Shown: positions 1 through 9,375, counted from the stretch's first letter. The stretch: DNA of 64,000 bases from CAXXOZ01 sp963676435 (GCA_963676435.2 CAXXOZ010000018.1:1-64000), one strand, 5' to 3'. A program made the numbers and translations. Notes: generated by a model not told the origin, from the sequence alone.

Positions 1-1728
1 AGGAGTTTATAATATAGACTTTGAAGGGCTTATAAGAAATTCTGAAAGGAAGGTATCGTGAAACTGGATCTGACACAATAAAGCAGGAATACGAGACATT
101 CATGAGAATTATCACATGTAATGAATGTGGTGGAAAAAGACTTAAAAAAGAATCTCTTGCAGTAACTGTGGCAGATGTAGGAATAGATGAAATGTCAAAC
201 ATGCCAATCAGGAAACTAAAAAGTTTTGTAGAAACCATGAAACTTACAAATATGCAGATTCAGATTGGTGAACAGATAATTAAAGAAATAAGAGAGAGAG
301 TAGGATTCCTTGTAGATGTAGGACTTGATTACTTAACACTTTCTAGAGCTACATCATCACTTTCAGGAGGAGAAGCACAAAGAATCAGACTTGCTACCCA
401 GATCGGATCAGGACTAGTGGGTGTAGTGTATATACTAGATGAACCGAGTATCGGACTACACCAAAGAGATAACGGTAAACTGTTTAAAAACCCTTAAACA
501 TTTAAAAGATTTAGGAAATACATTGATAGTGGTAGAACATGACGAAGAAACTATGTTTGAAGCGGATCACATTATAGATATTGGACCAGGTGCTGGAGAG
601 CATGGTGGCAAAGTAGTAGCTCAGGGTACTGCAAAACAAGTAATGAAAGTAAAAGATTCTGTAACGGGAGCATATTTAAGTGGAAAAATAACTATCCCTG
701 TCCCAGAAACCAGAAGAGAAAAGACAGGAATATTAAAAGTAGTAGGTGCAAAACAAAATAACTTAAAAGATGTGGATGTAGAAATTCCTCTAGGAGTAAT
801 GAGCTGTATAACAGGAGTATCAGGTTCTGGAAAAAGCTCACTTACAAATGAGATTTTATATAAATCACTGGCTAAAAACTTAAATAGAGCAAGAACTATA
901 CCTGGTGATCATGAAAAAATCGAAGGTCTTGAACAACTAGATAAAGTCATAGATATAGATCAATCGCCTATTGGAAGAACACCTAGATCAAATCCAGCTA
1001 CATATACAGGTGTGTTTGATCAAATCAGGGATTTATTTGCAGCAACCACAGATGCTAAGATGAGGGGATATAAAAAAGGTCGTTTCAGTTTCAATGTAAA
1101 AGGTGGTAGATGTGAAGCCTGTTCAGGAGACGGTATATTAAAAATCGAAATGCATTTCCTTCCAGATGTATTTGTAAAATGCGAGGAATGTAAAGGTAAA
1201 AGATATAATAGAGAAACCCTAGAAGTTAAATATAAAGGAAAGACAATTGCAGATATACTAGATATGACAGTAGAAGAAGCATTAGTTTTTTTTGAAAATG
1301 TTCCTTCTATTTATAGAAAAATCTCCACGCTTAATGAAGTAGGACTTTCATACATAAGACTAGGTCAACCAAGTACTACATTATCAGGTGGAGAGGCTCA
1401 GAGAATCAAGCTGGCAACAGAATTAAGCAAACGAGCTACAGGAAAAACAATATATATATTAGATGAACCTACAACGGGACTTCATTTTGCTGATGTACAT
1501 AAGCTTGTAGATATACTAAGAAAGCTATCAGACAGTGGAAATACAGTTGTAGTAATAGAACATAACTTAGATGTTATAAAAGTAGCAGATTATATTATAG
1601 ATATGGGACCAGAAGGTGGAGATAAAGGCGGTACAGTGATTGCAACTGGTACACCTGAAGAAATAGCACAGGTAGAAGCTTCTTACACAGGTCAGTATCT
1701 AAGAAAGATGTTAAAGAATGAAGAATGA
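1..1728 (+). pseudogene. uvrA: UvrA, excinuclease ABC subunit A, 3' part with two apparent frameshifts
   Basis: This is the damage-recognition ATPase of nucleotide excision repair, entering the window from the left. The first 49 bases read ...FEGLI.NSER in one frame; an extra base near 50 moves the text to the frame of 51-497, which has the end of the Zn-binding insertion (CNECGGKRL) and the first signature (LSGGEAQRIRLA, Walker B YILDEPSIGLHQRDN). A second extra base near 483-487 moves it to the frame continuing to 1728, which holds the second Walker A (GVSGSGKSS), GRTPRSNPATYTG, the CEAC...CEEC zinc finger, LSGGEAQRIKLA and YILDEPTTGLHF. Both shifts are one base, in or beside short A/T runs, and the protein text across them is otherwise normal, so either sequencing error or a recent pseudogene fits. 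The stop overlaps ogt by 11 bp. Confidence 0.9.
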
Positions 1729-2203
1729 TGGATTTGCATGGTATCTGATCGAGGGATATAGTGTGATGATTTCTTATGAAGACGACGTAATAAACGCAGT
1801 AAGAATAAAAGAAAACTATAAAGCTATTTCAAAAGGAATAAAAACTCCTTTTACCGACAAAGTTGCAGGACAGATACAGGAATATTTTAATGGAAAAAGA
1901 AAAAAGTTTGATCTTCCATATAGACTGATAGGAACAGATTTTCAAATAAAAGTCTGGAAAGAGCTAGCAAAAATACCATATGGTGAGCTTAGGACATATA
2001 AAGATATAGCAGTAGCTATAGATAATCCTTATTCATCCAGAGCTGTAGGGATGGCAAATAATAAGAATCCTATTCAGATAATTATACCTTGTCACAGGGT
2101 GATAGGAGCAAATGGAAGTCTGAGAGGTTATACAGAAGGAATCGAACAAAAAAAGAAGTTTTTAGAAATAGAAAAAAATAACTTGGAAAATAAGGACTTG
2201 TAG
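1718..2203 (+). CDS. ogt: Methylated-DNA--[protein]-cysteine S-methyltransferase
   Basis: This suicide enzyme removes alkyl groups from O6-alkylguanine onto its own cysteine. The active-site motif PCHRVIGANG is present with the acceptor Cys at about residue 125, followed by the usual GYTEGIEQKKKFLEIE C-terminal helix region. The length of 161 residues is typical of the Ogt/MGMT core without an Ada domain. The ATG lies inside the end of uvrA, with an 11-bp overlap, suggesting translational coupling of two DNA repair functions in one transcript. Assignment to the family is firm; ogt versus another paralog name is convention. Confidence 0.9.
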   Translation: MKNDGFAWYLIEGYSVMISYEDDVINAVRIKENYKAISKGIKTPFTDKVAGQIQEYFNGKRKKFDLPYRLIGTDFQIKVWKELAKIPYGELRTYKDIAVAIDNPYSSRAVGMANNKNPIQIIIPCHRVIGANGSLRGYTEGIEQKKKFLEIEKNNLENKDL

Positions 2204-2251
2204 GTTAGAATGATATAGTAATTTTAAGTAGCACACCAGGAGGAAATAATA

Positions 2252-3793
2252 TTGAGCCAGGAAACAATTATAGTTCTTGATTTTGGAGGACAATACAATC
2301 AATTAATAGCCAGAAGGGTAAGAGAACAAAATGTATACTGTGAAGTTCATCCTTACACGATAGGACTAGATAAAATCAAAGAAATGAACCCAAAAGGGAT
2401 AATATTTACAGGAGGACCAAACAGTGTATACCTAGAAGAGTCACCTCGCTGTTCAGCTGAGATATTTGATATGGGTATTCCAATATTAGGAATATGTTAT
2501 GGTTCACAGCTAATGGCCCATCTTCTCGGTGGAAAAGTTTCAACAGCACCTGTAAGTGAATACGGAAAAACAGAAGTAGAAATAGATCAAAAATCTTTAT
2601 TATTTAAAAATGTTTCAGAAAAAACAATCTGTTGGATGAGTCATACCGATTATATTGAGACACCACCAGCAGGATTTGAAGTATCAGCATTTACACCTGT
2701 ATGTCCAGTGGCAGGAATGGAAAATCCAGAAAAGAACCTTTATGCAGTACAGTTCCATCCAGAAGTAATGCATACAACAGAAGGTTCAAAAATGCTTAGA
2801 AACTTCGTATACGAAGTGTGTAAATGTAAAGGCGAATGGAGAATGGATTCATTCGTAGAAAAAACCATCGAAGAGATAAAAGAAAAAGTAGGGGATGGAA
2901 AAGTCCTATGTGCTCTTTCAGGTGGGGTTGACTCATCAGTGGCAGCAGTACTTTTGTCAAAAGCAGTTGGAAAACAGCTTACATGTGTATTTGTAGACCA
3001 TGGCTTACTTCGTAAAAACGAAGGAGATGAAGTGGAAGAAGTATTCGGTCCAGATGGACACTACGACTTGAACTTCATTAGAGTAAATGCTCAGGAAAGA
3101 TTTTATGAAAAACTAAAAGGCGTATCAGAGCCAGAGCAGAAGAGAAAAATAATAGGGGAAGAATTTATCCGTGTATTTGAAGAAGAAGCGCAAAAAATAG
3201 GTGCAGTAGACTTCCTAGTACAAGGAACAATTTATCCTGACGTAATAGAAAGTGGTCTGGGAGATTCAGCTGTAATAAAAAGCCATCATAATGTAGGAGG
3301 ACTTCCTGACTATGTAGACTTTAAAGAAATAATAGAGCCACTTAGACTATTGTTTAAAGACGAAGTAAGAAAAGCAGGACTGGAACTAGAAATACCAGAG
3401 TACTTAGTATATAGACAACCATTCCCAGGTCCAGGCCTTGGAATCAGAATAATCGGTGAAGTAACACCAGAAAAAGTAAAAATAGTTCAGGATGCAGACT
3501 TCATCTACCGTGAAGAAATAGCAAACGCAGGGGTAGACAAAGGCCTCGGCCAGTACTTCGCAGCAATTACAAATATGCGTTCAGTAGGAGTAATGGGCGA
3601 CGAAAGAACATACGACTATGCAATTGCCCTAAGAGCGGTAAATACTTCGGATTTCATGACAGCAGAAGCAGCAGAATTGCCTTGGGAAGTATTGAGTAAA
3701 GTAACAAGTAGGATAGTAAATGAAGTTAAAGGTGTGAATAGGGTAATGTATGACTGTACTGGTAAGCCACCGGCGACGATCGAATTCGAGTAG
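2252..3793 (+). CDS. guaA: GMP synthase (glutamine-hydrolysing)
   Basis: GuaA aminates XMP to GMP using glutamine and ATP, the last step of guanine nucleotide synthesis. The N-terminal class I glutamine amidotransferase domain (about 1-190) shows the nucleophile elbow GICYGSQ with Cys82 and the HPEV histidine-glutamate pair near 169. The ATP-pyrophosphatase domain begins at about 210 with the P-loop LSGGVDSS, and the C-terminal dimerisation domain ends in the conserved KPPATIEFE. The 513-residue length is standard. The start is TTG, chosen because AGGAGG at 2239-2244 sits eight bases ahead and the N-terminus matches the family. I see no purine riboswitch in the short leader. Confidence 0.97.
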   Translation: MSQETIIVLDFGGQYNQLIARRVREQNVYCEVHPYTIGLDKIKEMNPKGIIFTGGPNSVYLEESPRCSAEIFDMGIPILGICYGSQLMAHLLGGKVSTAPVSEYGKTEVEIDQKSLLFKNVSEKTICWMSHTDYIETPPAGFEVSAFTPVCPVAGMENPEKNLYAVQFHPEVMHTTEGSKMLRNFVYEVCKCKGEWRMDSFVEKTIEEIKEKVGDGKVLCALSGGVDSSVAAVLLSKAVGKQLTCVFVDHGLLRKNEGDEVEEVFGPDGHYDLNFIRVNAQERFYEKLKGVSEPEQKRKIIGEEFIRVFEEEAQKIGAVDFLVQGTIYPDVIESGLGDSAVIKSHHNVGGLPDYVDFKEIIEPLRLLFKDEVRKAGLELEIPEYLVYRQPFPGPGLGIRIIGEVTPEKVKIVQDADFIYREEIANAGVDKGLGQYFAAITNMRSVGVMGDERTYDYAIALRAVNTSDFMTAEAAELPWEVLSKVTSRIVNEVKGVNRVMYDCTGKPPATIEFE

Positions 3794-3820
3794 GATTATA
3801 AGCAACGCGATATAAAAATT

Positions 3821-3867
3821 AAAAGTCTTAGAATAAAGTTTACTTTGTTCTAAGGCTTTTATATTTT
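3821..3867 (+). terminator. Rho-independent terminator of guaA
   Basis: AAAAGTCTTAGAATAAAG pairs, with two G-U pairs, with CTTTGTTCTAAGGCTTTT across a four-base loop, and is followed by a T-rich tail. It lies 28 bases after the guaA stop. Confidence 0.85.
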
Positions 3868-4120
3868 TATAGCATGTGGCGCTAGCCACGAGGCTTATTG
3901 GCACGAAGTGGCAATAAGATGAGCGTTGGTTATAGGGAAAAGTATTCAGTAGAAAGCGTTTGCGTTTTCAGCTGGCCATTTATATTTTTAGACTTATACG
4001 GCGAAAGCCATCAGCGAGATGCAGTGTAGCGAAATCGAGCTGAGCATGGCGGATTGGAGGGGCGAAAGCCGTTCATGAGTGAAGCGAAGCGGAACGAATG
4101 AGTAGGGCGAAAGTAACTTA
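3868..4120. other. GC-richer, hairpin-rich gene-free region; candidate structured RNA or decayed repeat
   Basis: No convincing reading frame is present. The stretch is clearly richer in G and C than its surroundings and dense in self-complementary units. These include a GTGGC-GCTA-GCCAC hairpin near 3875; CTTATTG...CAATAAG near 3892-3918; a long hairpin at 4007-4050 (GCCAT/ATGGC outer stem, CAGC/GCTG, a GA/GA internal loop, GAT/ATC); and three GGCGAAAG-type mini-hairpins with a GAAA loop starting at 4000, 4061 and about 4105. It lies between the guaA terminator and the left end of an IS21 element. Whether it is transcribed cannot be told from sequence alone. Confidence 0.4.
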
Positions 4121-4153
4121 TATAAAATGTCAAGTATTTATGTACAAATTATA

Positions 4154-4921
4154 TTATATTAAAATGTACAAGTATTCCGTTTGTTTAATATAATCTTTAA
4201 TTCTATAAGATTGTCCTGTAATACTTATTACATGAGAATGATGTAGAACACGGTCTAAAATTGCATTTGCAACAATGGCATCATAAAAAATGCTATCCCA
4301 GTCATTGAAGTTTATGTTTGTTGTTAGAATTGTACTTTTCTTTTCATATCTCATATCAATTAATTGAAAAAAGAGATTAGAATCATTTTTATCTATAGGC
4401 AAGTAGCCAAGTTCATCTATAATAAGAAGTTTGTATCTGTTTATATATTTTAGTTTTGCTTCCAGTCGGTTCTCTATTTGAGCTCTTTTTAACTGTTGTA
4501 ATAAATCATGACACTTTATAAAATATGTACTATATCTCTTTTTTGCAGAAGCAATACCTATTGCTGTAGCTAAATGTGTTTTACCAACACCACTATTTCC
4601 AAGAAATACAACATTTTCAGAATTATCCAAAAACCTTAGTGTTGCAAGCTCCATTATTTGTTGCTGATTTACACTTTTCTGAAAATCAAAATCATAGTCA
4701 TTTATATCTTTTAGAAATGGAAATGCTGCAACTTTTACCATTGCCCTTGCAGCACTAGCACTTTTATAATCTATTTGATAATTACTTAGTTTTAATAATC
4801 CTTCTGTGAATGAAAGACTGTTATTTGTAACAAAATCTGAGACTTCTTCTAAATGTTCCATCATTGCAATGAGCTTAAGTTGTTCTAAATTTGAACATAG
4901 TTGTTGATATGTACTATTCAT
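4154..4921 (-). CDS. istB: IS21-family helper ATPase IstB
   Basis: IstB is the AAA+ ATPase that assists the IS21 transposase in target choice and strand transfer. The 255-residue protein has Walker A GNSGVGKTHLA near residue 107, Walker B LLIIDELGYLPI near 166, and the following sensor region TTNINFNDW. It overlaps the end of istA by eight bases, the normal IS21 arrangement, and is read from the same transcript. The reading frame is intact, so the element may still be active. Confidence 0.92.
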   Translation of the reverse strand: MNSTYQQLCSNLEQLKLIAMMEHLEEVSDFVTNNSLSFTEGLLKLSNYQIDYKSASAARAMVKVAAFPFLKDINDYDFDFQKSVNQQQIMELATLRFLDNSENVVFLGNSGVGKTHLATAIGIASAKKRYSTYFIKCHDLLQQLKRAQIENRLEAKLKYINRYKLLIIDELGYLPIDKNDSNLFFQLIDMRYEKKSTILTTNINFNDWDSIFYDAIVANAILDRVLHHSHVISITGQSYRIKDYIKQTEYLYILI

Positions 4922-6206
4922 TACTGTATAATCCTCCTATTAATGCAAGATTTTCTTTTGCCCTATCCTTTATATTTTCTTCCTTAAAAGAATTAGATAT
5001 ACGTGCAATACTAATATAATCTCTTGCATGGTAATTAAGTTTTCTATTACTAATACTATGAACAGTCACAAGTTCTGTGTTATAATACACATGTATATGA
5101 CCATCAAATGCCTGTATAGTTAAATGTTCGTCTTTGTATTCAGGTGGTACTGAATACTGGCATCCATCATAATTGATCATGCTTGATGAATTTACTTTTA
5201 CAGGTCTAGATGTGATTTGGTAAGGCTTTCTTATTGTGTTCACCGGCAAGTGAGATAAGGAAGCTTTTTCTTTATTAAAATACATAATTGGAATAATACC
5301 AGTTCCTTTAACAACATTTGTATTTACACGATTATTAATACGTGACACAAGTTTGTTTAATCCTTCATAATCAAGCAGACTATTATATGCATGTATTTCA
5401 TCTAAAATTTTCATAGGTGCTTCTACCTTAGCTTTCGTACGAGGTCTGCCAGCAATACAAGGTTTTACCTTAAATCCATAGTCATCAGCGAACTGCTGAA
5501 ATCTTACATTTACTTTTCCACTAAAATATTTTGTTCTTGCCTGATCCATTACAGTACTCATGTTATCTGTCAATAATTCTTCTGGAACACCTACAAATAT
5601 TTCAAAAGCATAATCTAAAAAGTGAAATAATATATCCTGTGTTTTTGATAAAGAAAGACGATACACTCTAAAGCGTGAGTAAGATAATAAGAGAACAAAA
5701 ATATTTATAACAACAATTTCACCTGTATTAAGTACAAAAGAAATCGATTCCTTCCAATCAAGCTGAGCCTGCTTTCCTTTATCAGTTTCATATCTTAAAG
5801 TTACATGATCTGTATTAGACGGACGTCTTTTCTTAAAATAAGCTTCAAATTCATCATACTGTTTAAGATAAAGACAAAAATTTACATAACTTCTAGAATA
5901 ACCATGATTGTCAACTAAAAATCGCCAAAGTATTGATTTATAATAAAATATCTGCGGATTACTTTTATCTAAAAGGTCACTGATTATTTTATAAAAAGAG
6001 GTTATGCAGTTATCACATTTTCTTGTTTCTGATTTTTTAAACCCTTTAATATATTTATCAACTGTACGACGATCAACATTTAATTCCCTGGCAATCTGAC
6101 TTTTATTAATCTTCAATGTTGAATCCTCCAAAAATGGTTTTAATGTATACAAGTCTTCTAACGACTCAATTTTAAGATCTGTTATGATATTTGAATTTAT
6201 TAGCAT
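4914..6206 (-). CDS. istA: IS21-family transposase IstA
   Basis: This is a DDE-type transposase of 430 residues. An N-terminal HTH (INKSQIARELNVDRRTVDKYIKG, about 33-55) precedes the integrase core, with LDWKES giving the first Asp near 150, LTDNMSTVMD giving the second Asp, and the KAKVEAPMK segment giving the Glu. A C-terminal beta-barrel-like region follows (YDGCQYSVPPEY). The ATG at 6206 follows a strong AGAAGGAGGAG ribosome site. The gene is intact and overlaps istB. Confidence 0.93.
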   Translation of the reverse strand: MLINSNIITDLKIESLEDLYTLKPFLEDSTLKINKSQIARELNVDRRTVDKYIKGFKKSETRKCDNCITSFYKIISDLLDKSNPQIFYYKSILWRFLVDNHGYSRSYVNFCLYLKQYDEFEAYFKKRRPSNTDHVTLRYETDKGKQAQLDWKESISFVLNTGEIVVINIFVLLLSYSRFRVYRLSLSKTQDILFHFLDYAFEIFVGVPEELLTDNMSTVMDQARTKYFSGKVNVRFQQFADDYGFKVKPCIAGRPRTKAKVEAPMKILDEIHAYNSLLDYEGLNKLVSRINNRVNTNVVKGTGIIPIMYFNKEKASLSHLPVNTIRKPYQITSRPVKVNSSSMINYDGCQYSVPPEYKDEHLTIQAFDGHIHVYYNTELVTVHSISNRKLNYHARDYISIARISNSFKEENIKDRAKENLALIGGLYSNE

Positions 6207-6299
6207 TATGAGCTCCTCCTTCTAGCTCATATATCATAACATGTGTACATTTTTATTTAATACTTTATGTACATATATAAGTATAACTTTATAGATGAT

Positions 6300-6635
6300 A
6301 TGAAGAATATTATTAGTTGTGAATTTAATGATGATAATGGATGTGTGGAGGTTGCCTATAAAGATGGCAACTTCCTAAAAATCAAATGTGAGGAAGTGGA
6401 AGCGAAGCTTAATACAACGGAACAGTCACTGACTAAATTACATAGATTACTAGAAAATAAGCCTATTGAATATGTTGCTATGGCTCTGTCAGGAGAGATG
6501 CAGGCATATTGTGATATTGAGGCTGAGATGGTTAAAGATATGTTTGGGGATATTGTTCAGGGGTATTTGAAAAAGGGATATAATCTGGCAACGGCGAAGA
6601 TGATGGCGCGGGAGTTTTTTCGGTATGAAGGGTAA
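6300..6635 (+). CDS. Small uncharacterised protein (DUF6061-like start), upstream region replaced by IS21
   Basis: The 111-residue product starts MKNIISCEFNDDNGCVEVAYKDG, reminiscent of the small clostridial DUF6061 proteins (CEFN..tGCVE....DGs), followed by a helical region with no recognised motif and the end YLKKGYNLATAKMMAREFF. An in-frame ATG at 6267 lies inside the inverted repeat of the IS and is unlikely to be native. The ATG at 6300 has no ribosome site because the IS end lies only seven bases away. The gene has therefore probably lost its own promoter and leader and may be silent. The family match is from memory and tentative. Confidence 0.45.
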   Translation: MKNIISCEFNDDNGCVEVAYKDGNFLKIKCEEVEAKLNTTEQSLTKLHRLLENKPIEYVAMALSGEMQAYCDIEAEMVKDMFGDIVQGYLKKGYNLATAKMMAREFFRYEG

Positions 6636-6794
6636 AAATTCAATCATTAAAAATAGCAATAATCTTAGTGTGGGCTTATATAATTCCATCACGTTGAATA
6701 TAATGTAAAATTTTTCGACTAAATAAAATGATTTGCGTGAAGTGATAAAATTAGGTATAATATTGAACAGTGATGAAAAAAGGAAGTGGATAAA

Positions 6795-8135
6795 GTGGCT
6801 AAAGAAGAATTTAATTTATTGGACAATAATTATTATAAAAAAAGTTTGTTTTCTATTGATAAATTAGCTTGTGAAAAGGAGTTTTGGAGTGTTGATGAAA
6901 CAATTTCGGAGTTGTCATATTTAACGCATGATTATTTTAGATATTATGGTAAATTTCCATCTAAGATTGGCAAATTAATTTTAGAGGATTTATTAAATGA
7001 GAATAAGATTTGTAAAGAAACAGATTTTATTCTAGACAATTATGCAGGTTCTGGAACATCATTAGTAGAAGCTAAATTAGCTGGAGTTGATTCAATAGGA
7101 ATGGATATTAATCCATTTGCGGTATTGGCATGTAATGTCAAGACATATAACTATGATGTGAATATTTTGAAAGATCAATGGGATATTGTATTAAGAGAAA
7201 TTAGTAAGTATAGTATGCTATATAGAGCTGATATTATTGGTAATTTAGTAACTGATTATGATACTAGGAAAAAAAACAAAATAGATTCACTTTGTCAACA
7301 GTTAATTCAAGACAGCGATTTTACTAAATGGTTTTCAGAAACCGTAATTAGAGATTTGGTAATAATAAAGATTATTTTGCTTGAAAATGAATATTCAAGG
7401 TATAGAGAATTTTTTGACTTGGGATTTTTTGCAATCATAAGACGAGTGTCAAGAGCGCACGATGCAGAGGTAAGACCACATGTAAATAAAAAAAAGAGAG
7501 AGAGAGATGTTATTGATGCCTATAATAAAAAGATTTCTGATATGATAAATAAAATGAACATGTGGAATGAAGAGGCAAATAATGAAGTATATTCATTTTC
7601 GTATTTGAGTAGTAATGCAGATAATAAAAATTATCACAAAATAATTGACCGAGAAAAGCGTTTAAGGGGGAAAAATCTTGGGGCAGTAATTTCACATCCC
7701 CCATATTTAAATTGCTTTGATTATATTCCAGTATATAAGTTAAAGTTTTTATGGGCAGATGGGTTTGATGAAATTTTTGGACAACTGACATATGATGAAA
7801 TCAAAAAACAAGAAATTAAGTCATATCCTGTAAATAATCATAATGCAATAGACAGATACTTTGAACATAATTATTCGGTTTATAAAAATGTATTTGATTC
7901 TTTGCGTAGTGGAGGTTACTGTTGTATAGTAATTGGTGATTGTACTGTAAAAAAAGAGTTATTTAGTATACACAAATCATTTATTGTAATGATGGAGGAG
8001 ATTGGTTTTACCTTGAAGAAAATGGCATATAGATCAACAAGTTATGGGATGGGAAGATATGCATACAATTTTCGCGCAGAGTATAGCGAAAACGAAAACG
8101 GAAAACAAGATGCCATATTATTTTTTGAAAAATAG
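6795..8135 (+). CDS. Site-specific DNA methyltransferase of a restriction-modification system
   Basis: This is an amino-methyltransferase (N4-cytosine or N6-adenine). The SAM-binding motif I reads LDNYAGSGTSLVEA at about 81-91, followed by GMDINPFA as the acidic loop, and the catalytic motif IV is SHPPYLNCFDY near 300. The N-terminal text HDYFRYYGKFPSKI is common in this methylase group. The start could be GTG 6786 or GTG 6795; AAAGGAAG at 6778-6786 is well spaced only for 6795. A converging nuclease gene and a nearby controller make this the modification part of a type II-like system. The base and site modified cannot be read from sequence. Confidence 0.85.
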   Translation: MAKEEFNLLDNNYYKKSLFSIDKLACEKEFWSVDETISELSYLTHDYFRYYGKFPSKIGKLILEDLLNENKICKETDFILDNYAGSGTSLVEAKLAGVDSIGMDINPFAVLACNVKTYNYDVNILKDQWDIVLREISKYSMLYRADIIGNLVTDYDTRKKNKIDSLCQQLIQDSDFTKWFSETVIRDLVIIKIILLENEYSRYREFFDLGFFAIIRRVSRAHDAEVRPHVNKKKRERDVIDAYNKKISDMINKMNMWNEEANNEVYSFSYLSSNADNKNYHKIIDREKRLRGKNLGAVISHPPYLNCFDYIPVYKLKFLWADGFDEIFGQLTYDEIKKQEIKSYPVNNHNAIDRYFEHNYSVYKNVFDSLRSGGYCCIVIGDCTVKKELFSIHKSFIVMMEEIGFTLKKMAYRSTSYGMGRYAYNFRAEYSENENGKQDAILFFEK

Positions 8136-8142
8136 AATATCT

Positions 8143-8190
8143 AATAATGAGCCTGATTGTAGTAATTTAAGCAAGCAGGCTCATTATTTT
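8143..8190. terminator. Bidirectional terminator between methyltransferase and nuclease genes
   Basis: AATAATGAGCCTG pairs with CAGGCTCATTATT around a 20-base loop and is flanked by T-rich sequence on the plus strand and A-rich sequence on the other side. It sits exactly between two converging genes and reaches the nuclease stop codon. Confidence 0.75.
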
Positions 8191-9290
8191 TATAGAGTGA
8201 TTAATTTTAAATCATTTCCAGAAGTATCAAATTTAACATAAGCATTTGTTGCAATATCATAAAATATATGATTTTCAAAATGATTAAGTATCTCAGACAC
8301 TGTGCTTTGGACATTTGGATCAGTTACATATTGGTTTTTACTTATGTAATCTAGCATTTGTGCGGTGCCATATTTTTTTTCAAAAGTTTCAAATGCTTTT
8401 ATTATTATAGCGTCGGGAACAATTAGGTTGTGATCGATACAAGTTTTTATAACATTTCGTGACTTCTCTTCCCAGTGCGAAAATTCACATATAACATGAA
8501 TGAATGTCATTTTTTTATGTTGTGGTAAAATATCTTCTTTTCCCCAATGACCATCAATTTTTCTGCGAATATCCATAGCTACAAGAGAAGCTTGTTTAGC
8601 TTTTTCGATAGTTTGAGGTCCAGTAAGGCAATCGAAAAGAGCAAAAGTACAATTGGTTCTAGCTATTTTTTCTAGCCGAATTGTTTTGCAAATTCTAATT
8701 ATTCCAGGGATCTCAGATATCATATTGCCGTTAGGAGTAGTATTTAACAACATACCCTTTTCATCAATTACAAATTTTACGTTATCATTCAGTTTTAAGT
8801 TCAACTTTTGAATAAGAGAATTTTTGGTGTTTGATAGTTCAATATCAACAGAATCTGTATTAATAGCTAATATTTTTATATGTTGAGTTATTGGAGTTGA
8901 AATCCAACGTGGAGAAAAATTAAGTTGAAAACTTTCTGTAACTAAGTGTTTTCTAAGGTGTCTATTACTTTTGCCCATTTTGGTTTCCTCGACACCTACA
9001 CATTTACATTCTATAGCACCGAATAAATCGGATTTTGAATGAACGTCTTTATAAAAACCAAACTCTACCTTATGTCCAGCAGTAGTAAAACCTTCAAGTT
9101 TGCCTTCGGTGTCTAAGTGGCTTTTAAGTGTGGGCATTTGATAAATTGCTCCCATGGTTAAAATCTCAAGCATATCTCCAATCTTACGACCAATTTGATG
9201 TCCCATTAAATTATAATTAGAAATACACTTATAAACACTTGTAATATAGGTGAAATCTCGTAATTCTTCTTTTTGTATATCGATTATCAT
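8190..9290 (-). CDS. Putative type II restriction endonuclease, PD-(D/E)xK type
   Basis: This 366-residue protein is not one I can match to a named enzyme. An N-terminal segment GRKIGDMLEILTMGAIY leads to a nuclease-like core around 74-100 with VEFGFYKDVHSKSDLFGAIECKCVG. D88, E94 and K96 fit D-x5-E-x-K catalytic spacing. The C-terminal half has no recognised domain. It converges on the methyltransferase gene and is divergent from the XRE controller, as expected for a regulated restriction gene. The ATG at 9290 has GAAAGGA upstream. Function as the cognate nuclease is inferred from motif and context. Confidence 0.7.
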   Translation of the reverse strand: MIIDIQKEELRDFTYITSVYKCISNYNLMGHQIGRKIGDMLEILTMGAIYQMPTLKSHLDTEGKLEGFTTAGHKVEFGFYKDVHSKSDLFGAIECKCVGVEETKMGKSNRHLRKHLVTESFQLNFSPRWISTPITQHIKILAINTDSVDIELSNTKNSLIQKLNLKLNDNVKFVIDEKGMLLNTTPNGNMISEIPGIIRICKTIRLEKIARTNCTFALFDCLTGPQTIEKAKQASLVAMDIRRKIDGHWGKEDILPQHKKMTFIHVICEFSHWEEKSRNVIKTCIDHNLIVPDAIIIKAFETFEKKYGTAQMLDYISKNQYVTDPNVQSTVSEILNHFENHIFYDIATNAYVKFDTSGNDLKLITL

Positions 9291-9359
9291 ATTAAGTTTT
9301 CCTTTCAGTATATTGTAAATTAACTATTACTATTGTATACTTATAAACACATAATAAAA

Positions 9360-9375
9360 ACCGTATATATACGGT
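9360..9375. promoter_or_regulatory. Palindromic operator, probable controller-protein box
   Basis: ACCGTATATATACGGT is a perfect 16-bp palindrome directly ahead of the ribosome site of the XRE controller and inside the divergent nuclease/controller intergenic region. A near copy of most of it, ACCGTACATATA, lies at 9907-9918 downstream of the controller. A controller protein binding here could regulate both its own gene and the nuclease gene. Confidence 0.6.

Larger units (their letters stand above)
4121..6293. mobile_element. IS21-family insertion sequence (copy 1)
   Basis: The element carries istA and istB on the minus strand. Its ends form imperfect 26-bp inverted repeats with 18 of 26 identities: both begin TATAAA and both finish TATGTACA before continuing inward to AAATGTACA repeats, giving the multiple terminal repeats usual in IS21. 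No target duplication is obvious: the flanks are ACTTA on the left and GATGA on the right, so the exact ends may differ by a few bases or the flanks may have rearranged. The right end stops seven bases before the ATG of the small gene at 6300. It is a different element from the IS21 copy at 12.3-14.5 kb. Confidence 0.8.

Noticed and set aside
2204..2251. Purine riboswitch ahead of guaA
   Set aside because: The spacer is only 48 bases and lacks the three-stem purine aptamer core.
3629..3904. Minus-strand open frame over the end of guaA
   Set aside because: It runs antisense through conserved guaA codons and the terminator, has no ribosome site, and gives no sensible protein.
4007..4050. Kink-turn motif in the long hairpin
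   Set aside because: The three-base bulge and the GA/GA pairs are separated by a four-bp stem rather than being adjacent, so the kink-turn rule is not met.
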